The notes beneath the pieces are model-generated. The model did no database searches and was not told the origin of the DNA. It saw nothing but the letters and a program-made list of their open reading frames with translations. The translations under genes and the position numbers were made by a program. A DNA stretch of 64,000 nucleotides, taken from assembly GCF_018332695.1 (NCBI RefSeq), contig NZ_BOQN01000128.1, forward strand, positions 45,274 to 109,273. The letters are read 5' to 3'. Source of the DNA: Paractinoplanes toevensis. Its GTDB lineage: Bacteria > Actinomycetota > Actinomycetes > Mycobacteriales > Micromonosporaceae. The first letter of the stretch is position 1, and every line of letters begins with the position of its first letter. Positions 51,108 through 59,473 of the stretch are shown piece after piece.

Positions 51108-52045
51108 CCTCCGGCCTCATGACTCGCGCCGGGGCGGCTTCGGCTGCCCCGGCGCGGGCCCCGCGCCGGCGATCCCCGCAGTGGGCGGCGTGGGCGTTCC
51201 TCGCCCCCGTGGTGATCTACCTGATCGCGTTCTACGCGTACCCGCTGTACCGCAACCTCGATCTGAGCCTGCGGCACTACACGGTGCGGTCGTTCGTGCA
51301 GGGTGATGCGCCGTTCAGCGGGCTGGACAACTACCGGACGATCCTGGACAACGCCACGTTCTGGCCGGCGTTCCTGCACACGGTCGTGTTCACCGGGGTA
51401 TCACTGCTCTTCCAGTTCACGATCGGGATGGCCCTCGCGGTCTTCTTCGCGCAGAACTTCAAGCTGTCGGCGACGCTGCGGGCGCTGTTCCTGGTGCCGT
51501 GGCTGCTGCCGCTGATCGTGAGCGCGTCGACCTGGTCGTGGATGCTCAACAGCGACTCCGGGGTGGTCAACTTCGCGCTCCGGTCGGTCGGGATCGATCC
51601 GGTCAACTGGCTCACCTCGCCTTCGTGGGCGCTGACCTCAGTAGTCATCGCGAACATCTGGATCGGGATCCCGTTCAACCTGGTGGTGCTCTACAGCGGA
51701 CTGCAGGCCATCCCGTCCGAGATCTACGAGGCCGCTGCCCTGGACGGAGCCAGCGGCTGGCAGCGGTTCTGGCGGGTCACGTTCCCGCTGCTGCGGCCGG
51801 TCTCGGCGATCACCCTGCTGCTCGGCCTGGTCTACACGCTCAAGGTCTTCGACATCATCTGGATCATGACCAAGGGCGGGCCGACCGACTCGTCGACCAC
51901 GTTCGCGACCTGGTCCTACAAGTTGGGGTTCGGCACGCTCGTGCCGCAGTTCGGGCCGGGCGCGGCGGTCGGCAACCTGCTGATCATCATGGCGCTGATC
52001 TTCGGCCTGCTCTACATCCGGATGCAGCGCAGGCAGGTGTCATGA
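51104..52045 (+). CDS. ABC sugar transporter permease (MalF-type)
   Basis: The 313-residue inner-membrane protein has six main helices (WAAWAFLAPVVIYLIAFYAY first) and the permease EAA loop EIYEAAALDGASGWQRFWRV that docks the ATPase. It forms the channel with the next gene's product. A GTG at 51104 overlaps the TGA of the binding-protein gene by four bases; an ATG at 51119 is the alternative. No ATPase gene is in the cluster, so the shared MsiK-type ATPase of actinomycetes probably powers it. Confidence 0.92.
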   Translation: MTSGLMTRAGAASAAPARAPRRRSPQWAAWAFLAPVVIYLIAFYAYPLYRNLDLSLRHYTVRSFVQGDAPFSGLDNYRTILDNATFWPAFLHTVVFTGVSLLFQFTIGMALAVFFAQNFKLSATLRALFLVPWLLPLIVSASTWSWMLNSDSGVVNFALRSVGIDPVNWLTSPSWALTSVVIANIWIGIPFNLVVLYSGLQAIPSEIYEAAALDGASGWQRFWRVTFPLLRPVSAITLLLGLVYTLKVFDIIWIMTKGGPTDSSTTFATWSYKLGFGTLVPQFGPGAAVGNLLIIMALIFGLLYIRMQRRQVS

Positions 52046-52851
52046 ACAGTCGGGTAAAGACCGGCATCGGCGTGGTCCTCACCGCGATCATGCTGTTCCC
52101 GGTCTACTGGATGGTCAACGTGTCCTTCACCAAGGACACCGACATGCGCCACGACCCGCCCCTGTTGTTCCCTCTCCACGGAACGCTCGAGGGCTATCGG
52201 GCGGTAATAGACCAACAAATGCCCTATCTGGGTACGAGTCTGCTGGTCGGCCTGGGCACGGTGATCCTGACCGTCGCGTTGTCCGCCCCGGCCGGATACT
52301 CGCTTGCGAAACTGCGGCCCCGCGGCGGCGGAGCGCTGAGCTTCGTGCTGCTCATGGCCCAGATGATCCCCGGCATCATCATGGCGATGGGCTTCTACGC
52401 CATCTACCTCAAGCTCGGCGTCCTGAACAGCGCGGCCGGCCTGGTCCTCGCCGACTCGACGATCGCCGTACCCTTCGGGGTTCTGATCTTCACGGCTTTC
52501 ATGTCCGGCATTCCGTCCGAGCTGATCAATGCCGCGAAGATCGACGGCGCCGGGACGTTCCGGACCTTCCGCTCGGTGGTGCTGCCGGTGAGCCGCAACG
52601 CCGTCGTCACCGTGTCGCTGTTCGCCTTCCTCTGGGCCTGGTCCGACTTCGTCTTCGCCACCACGCTCGACGGCGGCGGCCCGCGGCAGCCCATCACCCT
52701 CGGCATCTACCACTACATCGGCAACAACAACCAGCAATGGAACGCGATCATGGCCACCGCCGTCATCGCGTCCATCCCCGCCACGCTGCTGCTCATCCTG
52801 GCTCAGCGCTACGTGGCCGCCGGCGTCACCGCCGGCGCCGTGAAAGATTGA
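52042..52851 (+). CDS. ABC sugar transporter permease (MalG-type)
   Basis: The 269-residue partner permease has an ATG overlapping the previous TGA (ATGA). Helices include GVVLTAIMLFPVYWMVNVSF, LLVGLGTVILTVALSAPAGY and SFVLLMAQMIPGIIMAMGFY. The EAA loop is SELINAAKIDGAGTFRTFRS. It ends 10 bases before a short leader ORF that precedes the GH127 gene. Same transport role as its neighbour. Confidence 0.92.
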   Translation: MNSRVKTGIGVVLTAIMLFPVYWMVNVSFTKDTDMRHDPPLLFPLHGTLEGYRAVIDQQMPYLGTSLLVGLGTVILTVALSAPAGYSLAKLRPRGGGALSFVLLMAQMIPGIIMAMGFYAIYLKLGVLNSAAGLVLADSTIAVPFGVLIFTAFMSGIPSELINAAKIDGAGTFRTFRSVVLPVSRNAVVTVSLFAFLWAWSDFVFATTLDGGGPRQPITLGIYHYIGNNNQQWNAIMATAVIASIPATLLLILAQRYVAAGVTAGAVKD

Positions 52852-52860
52852 GGAACGCCC

Positions 52861-52944
52861 ATGACCGAGCGCAGCGAGGGAATCAGCAAGCTCAGTCCGG
52901 AATTGGCTCATGGCAGCTCGGAGCGAAGCGAGGAGCTGGCATGA
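52861..52944 (+). CDS. 27-residue leader ORF containing GAGCG(C/A)AGCGAG repeats
   Basis: The product is MTERSEGISKLSPELAHGSS plus ERSEELA. The TGA overlaps the GH127 ATG (ATGA), and GAGGAG within the last repeat serves as the GH127 ribosome site. The element holds two copies of GAGCG(C/A)AGCGAG, a string I recognise as recurrent in intergenic DNA of actinomycetes. It may be translated to couple the permease and GH127 genes, or be only a mobile short repeat that landed at the junction. Confidence 0.45.
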   Translation: MTERSEGISKLSPELAHGSSERSEELA

Positions 52945-54830
52945 CCGGCCCCGCCGCGCCGACCCCGTCGGCGCTCGCCGCCCTGCACCCGCTCGCCCTG
53001 GACGCGGTCCGGTTCGACCCGGACGGTCTGCTCGGCGGCTGGCAGCGACGTAATGCGGACGCCACGCTACCGCACGTCATCGAGCAGCTGACCACCTACG
53101 GCAACCTCGACAACCTGCGCCGGGTCACCGGTGACGCGGACGCCGAGTTCACCGGCATGTGGTTCGCCGACACCGACGTCTACAAGACCCTCGAGGCGCT
53201 GGCCTGGTCGGGCACCTTCCCGGAGTTCCTCGCCGACATCTCCGCGCTGCTCGAGAAGGCCCAGGAACCGGACGGCTACCTGGACTCGTACTACCAGGTC
53301 GAGCGGCGCGACCAGCAGTGGACCGATCTGGGCTTCAGCCACGAGATGTACATCGCCGGCCATCTCATCCAGGCGGCCGTCGCCGCGGCGCGCGGCGCCG
53401 GGTCGCCGCAGTTGGTCACGGTGGCGCGCCGGTTCGCCGATCTGCTCGTACGCCGTTTCGGTGCCGACGGCGACGACGTGATCGACGGGCATCCCGAGGT
53501 GGAGACCGCGCTCGTCGAGCTGTACCGGCTGACCGGCCACGGCGCCTACCTGGACCTGGCGCGGCGTTTCCTCGACCTGCGCGGGCACGGGCGGCTGGGC
53601 GACGGCCGGTTCGGGCCGCGGTACTGGCAGGACCACGAACCGCTGCTGACCGCCGACGAGGCCACCGGGCACGCCGTCCGCCAGGTCTATCTGCTGGCCG
53701 GCGCGGTGGACGTGGCCGTCGAGACGCAGGACACCGCGCTGCTGGCCGCCGCCGAACGCCTGTGGGACTCGGCCCTGGCCAGCAAGACCTACCTGACCGG
53801 CGGCCAGGGCTCGCGGCACAAGGACGAGGGCTTCGGCGACCCGTACGAACTGCCGCCGGACCGGGCCTACGCCGAGACGTGCGCGGCGATCGGCAGCTTC
53901 CAGCTCGCCTGGCGGCTGCTGCTGGCCACCGGCCGCTCGTCCTACGCCGACGAGATGGAACGGCTGCTCTACAACGGGATCGCGGCGAGCACCGCGCTGG
54001 ACGGGCGGGCGTTCTTCTACTCCAACCCGCTGCAGTTGCGCACCGGGCACGACGGATCCCACGAGGACACCCCGTCGCAGCGGCTCACCTGGTACTCCTG
54101 CGCCTGCTGCCCGCCCAACCTGGCCCGGCTGATGGCCTCGCTGCACGCCTACGCCGCGACTTCGACCTCCGCCGGGGTGCAGATTCATCTGTACGGGGCG
54201 GGCACCGTGACCGCCGAGTCCTTCGTGCTGGACGTGCGGACCTCCTACCCGTGGGAGGAGACGATCACGATCTCCGTGGCGGCGGCTCCGGATCAGCCAC
54301 GGACCCTGTCGCTGCGGGTGCCCGCCTGGTGCCGGGACGCGCGGCTGACCGTCAACGGCTCGCTGATCCGGGCCGGGGCCCAGTCCGGATATCTGCCGAT
54401 CACCCGGACCTGGAAGGCCGGCGACGTCGTCACCCTCACCCTGGCCATGCCGCCGCGGCTCATCGCCGCCCACCCCCGGGTCGACGCGGTGCGCGGCAGC
54501 GTCGCGCTCACCCGCGGCCCGATCGTCTACTGCCTCGAACACGCCGACGTGCCGCCGTCGTTGTCCGGCGTCCCGTTCGAGGACCTCAGCATCGACGCCG
54601 GTTCCCCGATCGCCCTCGGCACCGGCATCGCCCCCGTGACGCTGCTGCCCACCCTGCGAGTCCGTACGGCTGAATCGGATCTTCTTTATCGGCCGCTCTC
54701 CCCGGACGGCCCCGACCGGCCCGGCGCCACCGTGCCGGCCATCCCCTACTTCCTGTGGGCCAACCGGGAAGCCGGGCCGATGCGGGTCTGGATCCCGCTC
54801 GCCGCAACGGGTTCGAGCACAGCCGGCTGA
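52941..54830 (+). CDS. GH127 beta-L-arabinofuranosidase
   Basis: The 629-residue enzyme is an alpha/alpha barrel glycosidase (DUF1680). Catalytic and zinc residues match the family: the general acid in HKDEGFGDPYE, the Glu-x-Cys of DRAYAETCAAIGSF sixteen residues later, and the cysteine pair in YSCACCPPNLARLM containing the nucleophile cysteine. Early GDADAEFTGMWFADTDVYKT and C-terminal beta-sandwich strands (TLSLRVPAWCRDARLTVNGS) complete it. No signal peptide, so it acts inside on imported oligosaccharides, releasing L-arabinose. GAGGAG lies five bases before the ATG. Confidence 0.93.
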   Translation: MTGPAAPTPSALAALHPLALDAVRFDPDGLLGGWQRRNADATLPHVIEQLTTYGNLDNLRRVTGDADAEFTGMWFADTDVYKTLEALAWSGTFPEFLADISALLEKAQEPDGYLDSYYQVERRDQQWTDLGFSHEMYIAGHLIQAAVAAARGAGSPQLVTVARRFADLLVRRFGADGDDVIDGHPEVETALVELYRLTGHGAYLDLARRFLDLRGHGRLGDGRFGPRYWQDHEPLLTADEATGHAVRQVYLLAGAVDVAVETQDTALLAAAERLWDSALASKTYLTGGQGSRHKDEGFGDPYELPPDRAYAETCAAIGSFQLAWRLLLATGRSSYADEMERLLYNGIAASTALDGRAFFYSNPLQLRTGHDGSHEDTPSQRLTWYSCACCPPNLARLMASLHAYAATSTSAGVQIHLYGAGTVTAESFVLDVRTSYPWEETITISVAAAPDQPRTLSLRVPAWCRDARLTVNGSLIRAGAQSGYLPITRTWKAGDVVTLTLAMPPRLIAAHPRVDAVRGSVALTRGPIVYCLEHADVPPSLSGVPFEDLSIDAGSPIALGTGIAPVTLLPTLRVRTAESDLLYRPLSPDGPDRPGATVPAIPYFLWANREAGPMRVWIPLAATGSSTAG

Positions 54831-54838
54831 CCTGATGA

Positions 54839-54876
54839 GCCCGGGCCGGGGCCGCCGGTGCGATCCCGGCCCGGGC
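54839..54876 (+). terminator. Terminator hairpin after the GH127 gene
   Basis: GCCCGGGCCGGG and CCCGGCCCGGGC are exact 12-bp complements around a 14-base loop, 8 bases after the stop. There is no U-tract. It would separate the uptake operon from the LacI gene that follows. Confidence 0.7.
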
Positions 54877-54882
54877 ACACGG

Positions 54883-54888
54883 TAGTTT
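54883..54888 (+). promoter_or_regulatory. -10 box of a leaderless LacI transcript
   Basis: TAGTTT lies six bases before the ATG at 54895 and directly after the terminator hairpin. No ribosome site precedes the ATG. Confidence 0.45.
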
Positions 54889-54894
54889 GCTGAC

Positions 54895-55893
54895 ATGACC
54901 CGGCCGCGCACCGCCACCATCCGCGACGTGGCCGCACTCGCCGGCGTCTCGGTCGGCACCGCATCCAAGGCGCTCAACGGCCGCGGCTCGCTGCGCGCCG
55001 ACACGGTGGCCCGGGTCCGCCAGGCCGCCGACCAGCTCGACTTCCACCCCAACCCGGCGGCCCGCAGCCTGCACGCCGGCCGCAGCTTCACGGTCGGCAT
55101 GATCACCACCGACACGATCGGCCGTTTCTCCATCCCGCTGCTCATCGGGGCCGAGGACACCCTCGGCGCCGGCGAGATGTCGGTGCTGCTGTGCGACGCC
55201 CGCGACGACCCGATACGCGAACAGCATCACCTGCGCATCCTGCTCAGCCGCCGGGTCGACGGCATCATCGTCACCGGCCGCCGGGCCGGCACCCGCACCC
55301 CCGTGGCCGTCGCCCCCGGCGTGCCGGTCGTCTACGCCTTCCTGGCCTCCTCGGCCGCCACCGACTGCTCGGTGGTCCCCGACGAGGAGGGCGGTGCCCG
55401 CCTCGCGGTCGACCACCTGCGCACCGTGGGCCGTCGCCGGATCGCCGTGATCACCGGCCCCGAGCACCACCACTCGGCCCGGGTGCGCGCCCGCGCCGCC
55501 GTCGCCCACCTCGGCGAGTCGCTGGCCGCGCCACCCCTGCACGGCGAGTGGAGCGAGGCCTGGGGCCGTCAGGCCGCCGGCCTGCTCCTGGCCCAGCGCA
55601 CCGAGTTCGACGCCGTGGTGTGCGGCAGCGACCAGATAGCCCGCGGCGCGGCCGACGCCCTGCGCGAGGCCGGCCGGGTGGTCCCGCGCGACGTGGCGCT
55701 GGTCGGCTTCGACAACTGGGACGTGATCGCCCTGGCCAGCCGTCCCCCGCTGACCAGCATCGACATGGACCTGGAGGGCCTGGGACGGGCCGCCGCGTCG
55801 CTGCTGCTCAAGGCGATCGGCGGCAGCCCCTCCCCCGGCCTGCACCGCCACCCGGCCAAGCTGGTGATCCGCGACTCCACCGTCCGCGCCTGA
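54895..55893 (+). CDS. LacI-family regulator (second paralog)
   Basis: This 332-residue repressor is closely similar to the product at 48714-49760 along its whole length: RTATIRDVAALAGVSVGTAS, SFTVGMITTDTIGRFSIPLL, CDARDDPIREQHHLRILLSR and EWSEAWGRQAAGLLL are shared almost word for word. The two flank one uptake operon. They probably see the same or related sugars and may bind overlapping operators. Leaderless start with TAGTTT six bases upstream. The sugar isomerase-like gene follows 59 bases later with its own -10 box. Confidence 0.92.
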   Translation: MTRPRTATIRDVAALAGVSVGTASKALNGRGSLRADTVARVRQAADQLDFHPNPAARSLHAGRSFTVGMITTDTIGRFSIPLLIGAEDTLGAGEMSVLLCDARDDPIREQHHLRILLSRRVDGIIVTGRRAGTRTPVAVAPGVPVVYAFLASSAATDCSVVPDEEGGARLAVDHLRTVGRRRIAVITGPEHHHSARVRARAAVAHLGESLAAPPLHGEWSEAWGRQAAGLLLAQRTEFDAVVCGSDQIARGAADALREAGRVVPRDVALVGFDNWDVIALASRPPLTSIDMDLEGLGRAAASLLLKAIGGSPSPGLHRHPAKLVIRDSTVRA

Positions 55894-55952
55894 GGGCCTT
55901 TTGACGGGTTCCGACCGGCGACCGGCCCCCCGCCGGCACCTACGCTCCGGTC

Positions 55953-56804
55953 ATGCCCACCGAACGCCTTCTCGCGACCTGCTGGACCACCGCCGGCGAC
56001 GCGAGCCCGCTGCCCGGTGATCAGCGCAGCCCGGTTCCGATCCGCGAGCGGGTCGAGGCCGCGGCCGCCGCCGGTTTCCGGGGGCTCGGGCTTCTGCACG
56101 ACGACCTCATGCCCGCGCTCGACGGGTACGGATCCGGTGGCCTGCGCGCGCTGCTCGACGATCACGGGATCGTCGACCTCGAACTCGAACTGATCACCGG
56201 CTGGTGGAACGCCGAGCCGGACTCCGACCGGGTGCGCCGCGACCTGCTCGAGGCGGCCGCCGCCCTCGGCGCCCGGCACATCAAGGTGGCGCCCGACGTC
56301 ACCGACGGGCCGTGGGAGCACGACCGGTGGGCCGCCGCGTTCGCCGCGCTGGCCGCCGACGCGGCCGAGGCCGGCACCCGGGTCGGACTCGAGTTCCTGC
56401 CCTGGTCCAACATCAAGACCGTGCACGAGGGCCTCGGCCTGGTGCGGGCGGCCGGTCATCCGGCCGGCGGCCTCATCATCGACGTCTGGCACACCGAGCG
56501 CGCCCACACCCCGCCGGCCGACCTGGCCGGGGTGCCGCTGGAGTACATCGTCGGCGTCGAGCTGAACGACGCGGACGCCGAGCCGCTCGGGACGCTGTTC
56601 GAGGACGCCGTCCACCGGCGCCGGCTGTGCGGCACGGGAACCTTCGACCTCGCCGGCGTCATCGCCGCCCTGCGCACCGCCGGGTGGCACGGCCCGTGGG
56701 GCGTCGAGATCCTCTCCGACGAGCACCGGCGGACCCCACTGCGGCAGGCGGTCGCCGCCGCCTTCCGGACGGCCGACGCGCAGCTGTCATCTCGGACCGG
56801 GTGA
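55953..56804 (+). CDS. Sugar phosphate isomerase/epimerase-family TIM barrel
   Basis: The 283-residue protein is of the xylose-isomerase-like AP-endonuclease 2 family. Metal ligands are visible in VGLEFLPWSNIKT (Glu), GGLIIDVWHTERAH (Asp, His) and WGVEILSDEHR (Glu), and substrate contacts in LGARHIKVAPDV. It probably isomerises or epimerises a keto sugar or inositol derivative; context suggests a pentose. TACGCT at 55941-55946 lies six bases before the ATG, so the gene may be leaderless and separately transcribed. Its end overlaps the small reverse gene by 18 bases. Confidence 0.85.
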   Translation: MPTERLLATCWTTAGDASPLPGDQRSPVPIRERVEAAAAAGFRGLGLLHDDLMPALDGYGSGGLRALLDDHGIVDLELELITGWWNAEPDSDRVRRDLLEAAAALGARHIKVAPDVTDGPWEHDRWAAAFAALAADAAEAGTRVGLEFLPWSNIKTVHEGLGLVRAAGHPAGGLIIDVWHTERAHTPPADLAGVPLEYIVGVELNDADAEPLGTLFEDAVHRRRLCGTGTFDLAGVIAALRTAGWHGPWGVEILSDEHRRTPLRQAVAAAFRTADAQLSSRTG

Positions 56805-56948
56805 GTCCTTCGGGTTGTCGTCCATGACCGGCTTGACCAGGGGCTCGCGGCTCGGCTTCTCGTTCGTCAGGAAGACGAAACCGAAGACCAGAGCCGCGAC
56901 GGCGAGCGGGATGCCGGCGAAGAGGAGAGCTCCCTCTAGATCAGTCAC
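56787..56948 (-). CDS. 53-residue membrane protein downstream of the sensor kinase
   Basis: GTG at 56948 overlaps the last codons and stop of the histidine kinase gene (TGA at 56941-56943). The product is MTDLEGALLFAGIPLAVAAL, VFGFVFLTNEKPSREPLVKP and VMDDNPKDSPGPR. One transmembrane helix spans residues 5-27, followed by a basic then acidic cytosolic tail. Its overlap with the kinase suggests co-expression and perhaps a role as a kinase modulator. No family recognised; ALLFAGIPLAV resembles small oxidase-associated peptides, but this is weak. Confidence 0.6.
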   Translation of the reverse strand: MTDLEGALLFAGIPLAVAALVFGFVFLTNEKPSREPLVKPVMDDNPKDSPGPR

Positions 56949-58716
56949 CCGAATCACCGTACGCCGGTAGGCGCAGGGTGAACGTCGCGCCCTCGCCCGG
57001 CGGGCTGGTCACCGCGACCGTGCCGCCATGAGCCTCGGCCAGCTTGCGGGTGATGGCCAGGCCCAGGCCGCTGCCGCCGGTCTGGCGGCTGCGGGACTTC
57101 TCGGCGCGCCAGAAGCGCTCGAACACCAGCGGCAGGTCGTCGGCGGCGATTCCGGGGCCCTGGTCGGCCACCGAGATCGTCACCGTGTCCTGGGTGCGGC
57201 GGGCCAGCAGCCGCACCGTGCCGCCGGGCGGCGAATGGCGTACGGCATTGCTGGTCAGATTGCCGATCGCCTGGCGCAGGCGAATCGGATCGGCCGGCGC
57301 CGTCAGGCCGGCCGGGGCGTCGACCAGCACGGACACCGCGGCGGTGCGGAACGTGGCGGCGATCTGCGCCAGCAGTTCGGCCAGGTCGACCTCGGCGCGG
57401 TGCAGGCGCAGCTCGCCCGCGTCGGCGGCGGAGAGGTCCTGCAGGTCGTTGATCACGTGCTGGAGCATGATCGCCTCCTCCAGCAGCGAGTTGACCAGAT
57501 CCTCGTCGAGCACGGCCACGCCGTCCTCGGCCGCTTCCAGCCAGCCCCGGATGTTCGTGACCGGGGTGCGCATCTCGTGGGCGATGTCGCCGACCATGTC
57601 GCGGCGCAGCTGCTCGGCCTCCTGCCGGCGGGCCGCCATGTCGTTGAACGCCGCGCCCAGGCGGGCGATCTCGTCGTTGCCCCGCACCGTGACCCGGGCC
57701 GTGCCGTCGCCGTCCCGCATGCGTGCGGCGGCCGTCGTCAGCGCCCGCAGCGGCCGGACCAGGCGGCGGCCCAGCAACGCCCCGGCCAGCACCGTCACCA
57801 GCAGAACCAGGGCGCTCACCCCGGCGATCCGAGCCTGGTTGGCCGGCGACAGATCGAAGCCGGTCGCCGGGGAGACACCCGGTGTCGTCAGATACAGCAG
57901 GGCGGCCGGGGCGGTGTACGCGGCGAGCTGGGTGCGGCGGGACTGGGCCACGCACCGGTCCACCGCGGTGTCCAGGCCGAGGCCGGCGCGGACGGCGCCC
58001 GGGTCCGCCCAGCGCCAGGTGAAGTCGGGTGACATGTGGACCTCGGGGGCGTCGCGCGGCCGCAGGCAGTCGTTGACCAGCTTCTCCAGCTGGGCCAGGG
58101 CCTTGCGTTCGGTGGCCGTCGGCTCGGCCAGGGCGCCGCGCGGGCGCAGGCACGCCTCGTCGAGGGAGAGGTCGGCCCCGGGCGCCTCGACGCGGGGACG
58201 GCCGCTCGGGTCGACCACGACGCGGGCATCGCGCACGACCCGGTCGCCCGGCTCGGAGTCGCCGGCCGAGGTGGTGCGCAGGCAGTCCACGACCGACGCG
58301 GCCAGAACGCCCAGCGCGGTGCGTTCGGCGGCCGGCAGCAGGAACGGGCCGACCGCGCGGCTGTCGATCCGCGAGGAGAGGTCCTGCAGCGGGTCCACCG
58401 TGGCCGACGGCCGGGCCGGCAGGGCACCGCTGCCCGAGTCGGCGATCGGCGTGCCGTCCTGGCGGGTCAGCGTCACCCGGTGGCCGGTCGACGCGGCCAG
58501 CGAGAACACCACCGGGCCGGCCGACTCCCACGAGCGGTGGGTGGCGGCGTAGCCGAGGAGGGTGTCGTAGGCCCGGGCGTCGTCGGTCAGGGCCTGCGCC
58601 TGCTCCTGGCGGATCGCCTTCGTGGTGGTGCGCACCACCAGCCAGGCGGTGGCGGCCACCGAGCAGATCGAGACCACGGCCAGGGCGGCCAGCAGCCGGA
58701 TCAGGAGGGAGCGCAT
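56941..58716 (-). CDS. Sensor histidine kinase
   Basis: The 591-residue kinase has an N-terminal helix (LLIRLLAALAVVSICSVAAT) and an extracellular sensor of about 270 residues with several cysteines (VVDCLRTT, EACLRPRG, VNDCLRPRD, DRCVAQS). A second helix follows (IAGVSALVLLVTVLAGALLG), then HAMP, the phosphoacceptor His in DIAHEMRTPVTNIRGWLE, and ATPase boxes GNLTSNAVRHSPPGG, VADQGPGIAADD and GGSGLGLAI. Its ATG overlaps the response-regulator gene end by 16 bases. The open frame upstream is only a shadow of that gene. The even number of sensor cysteines suggests disulfides and a cell-envelope signal. Confidence 0.93.
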   Translation of the reverse strand: MRSLLIRLLAALAVVSICSVAATAWLVVRTTTKAIRQEQAQALTDDARAYDTLLGYAATHRSWESAGPVVFSLAASTGHRVTLTRQDGTPIADSGSGALPARPSATVDPLQDLSSRIDSRAVGPFLLPAAERTALGVLAASVVDCLRTTSAGDSEPGDRVVRDARVVVDPSGRPRVEAPGADLSLDEACLRPRGALAEPTATERKALAQLEKLVNDCLRPRDAPEVHMSPDFTWRWADPGAVRAGLGLDTAVDRCVAQSRRTQLAAYTAPAALLYLTTPGVSPATGFDLSPANQARIAGVSALVLLVTVLAGALLGRRLVRPLRALTTAAARMRDGDGTARVTVRGNDEIARLGAAFNDMAARRQEAEQLRRDMVGDIAHEMRTPVTNIRGWLEAAEDGVAVLDEDLVNSLLEEAIMLQHVINDLQDLSAADAGELRLHRAEVDLAELLAQIAATFRTAAVSVLVDAPAGLTAPADPIRLRQAIGNLTSNAVRHSPPGGTVRLLARRTQDTVTISVADQGPGIAADDLPLVFERFWRAEKSRSRQTGGSGLGLAITRKLAEAHGGTVAVTSPPGEGATFTLRLPAYGDSGD

Positions 58717-59393
58717 AGCTTGTAGCCCACGCCGTACACCGTCATCAGCAGTTCCGGGTTGCGCGGGTCGGCCTCGATCTTCTTGCGCAGATTCATGACG
58801 TGTACGTCCACCGTGCGGACCGTCACGTACCGGTCGAAGCCGTGCAGGCGGCGCAGCAGCTGAGCCCTCGTGAAGACCCGGCCGGGCTCGCTCGCCAGGG
58901 CCGAGAGCAGCTCGAACTCGCCGGGAGTGCAGTCGATCTCGCGATCGGCGACCCGCACCTCGTGGCGTACCGGATCGATGAGCAACGAACCCACCCGCAG
59001 CGACCGGTCCGGCGGCGCGGACCGCGCGGCGCCGGTGCGCCGCAGCAGCGAGCGCACCCGGGCGACCAGCTCGCGCGGACTGTACGGCTTGGTCAGGTAG
59101 TCGTCGGCGCCCAGGTCCAGGCCCAGGAGCAGGTCGTTCTCGCCGGCCCGCGCGGTGAGCATCAGCACCGGCAGGTTCGACTCGGAGCGCAGCACCCGGC
59201 AGACGTCGAGACCGTCCATCCGCGGCATCAGCACGTCGAGCACCAGCAGATCGGGGTCGCGGCGCCGCCATTCGTCGAGCGCGGCGCGGCCGTCGCCGAC
59301 CACCGTCACGGTGTGGCCGTCGTGCTCGAGGTAGCGGCGCACCAGCTCGGCCTGCTTCGCGTCGTCCTCGGCGACCAGCACATGTGCGCACAT
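58701..59393 (-). CDS. OmpR-family response regulator
   Basis: The 230-residue protein has a receiver domain (VLVAEDDAKQAELVRRYLEH, phospho-Asp in LLVLDVLMPRMDGLD, lysine in DYLTKPYSPREL) and a winged-helix output domain (IDCTPGEFELLSALASEPGR, TVRTVDVHVMNLRKKIE). It pairs with the overlapping histidine kinase. The 80-base divergent region before the lipoprotein/adaptor/exporter genes makes that operon its likely target. ATG at 59393; the frame continues upstream without coding character. Confidence 0.94.
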   Translation of the reverse strand: MCAHVLVAEDDAKQAELVRRYLEHDGHTVTVVGDGRAALDEWRRRDPDLLVLDVLMPRMDGLDVCRVLRSESNLPVLMLTARAGENDLLLGLDLGADDYLTKPYSPRELVARVRSLLRRTGAARSAPPDRSLRVGSLLIDPVRHEVRVADREIDCTPGEFELLSALASEPGRVFTRAQLLRRLHGFDRYVTVRTVDVHVMNLRKKIEADPRNPELLMTVYGVGYKLCAPS

Positions 59394-59473
59394 GGCGGCG
59401 AGTGTAGGCGGGATCATCGACGGCTCACGAAATCCTGACAGGTTCACTAAAAGTGCCCGGCAGGGTCTCCGGC

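Noticed and set aside
49872..52851. Complete ABC importer
   Set aside because: Binding protein and both permeases are present but no ATPase gene is in the window. A shared ATPase encoded elsewhere is assumed, as is usual for actinomycete sugar importers.
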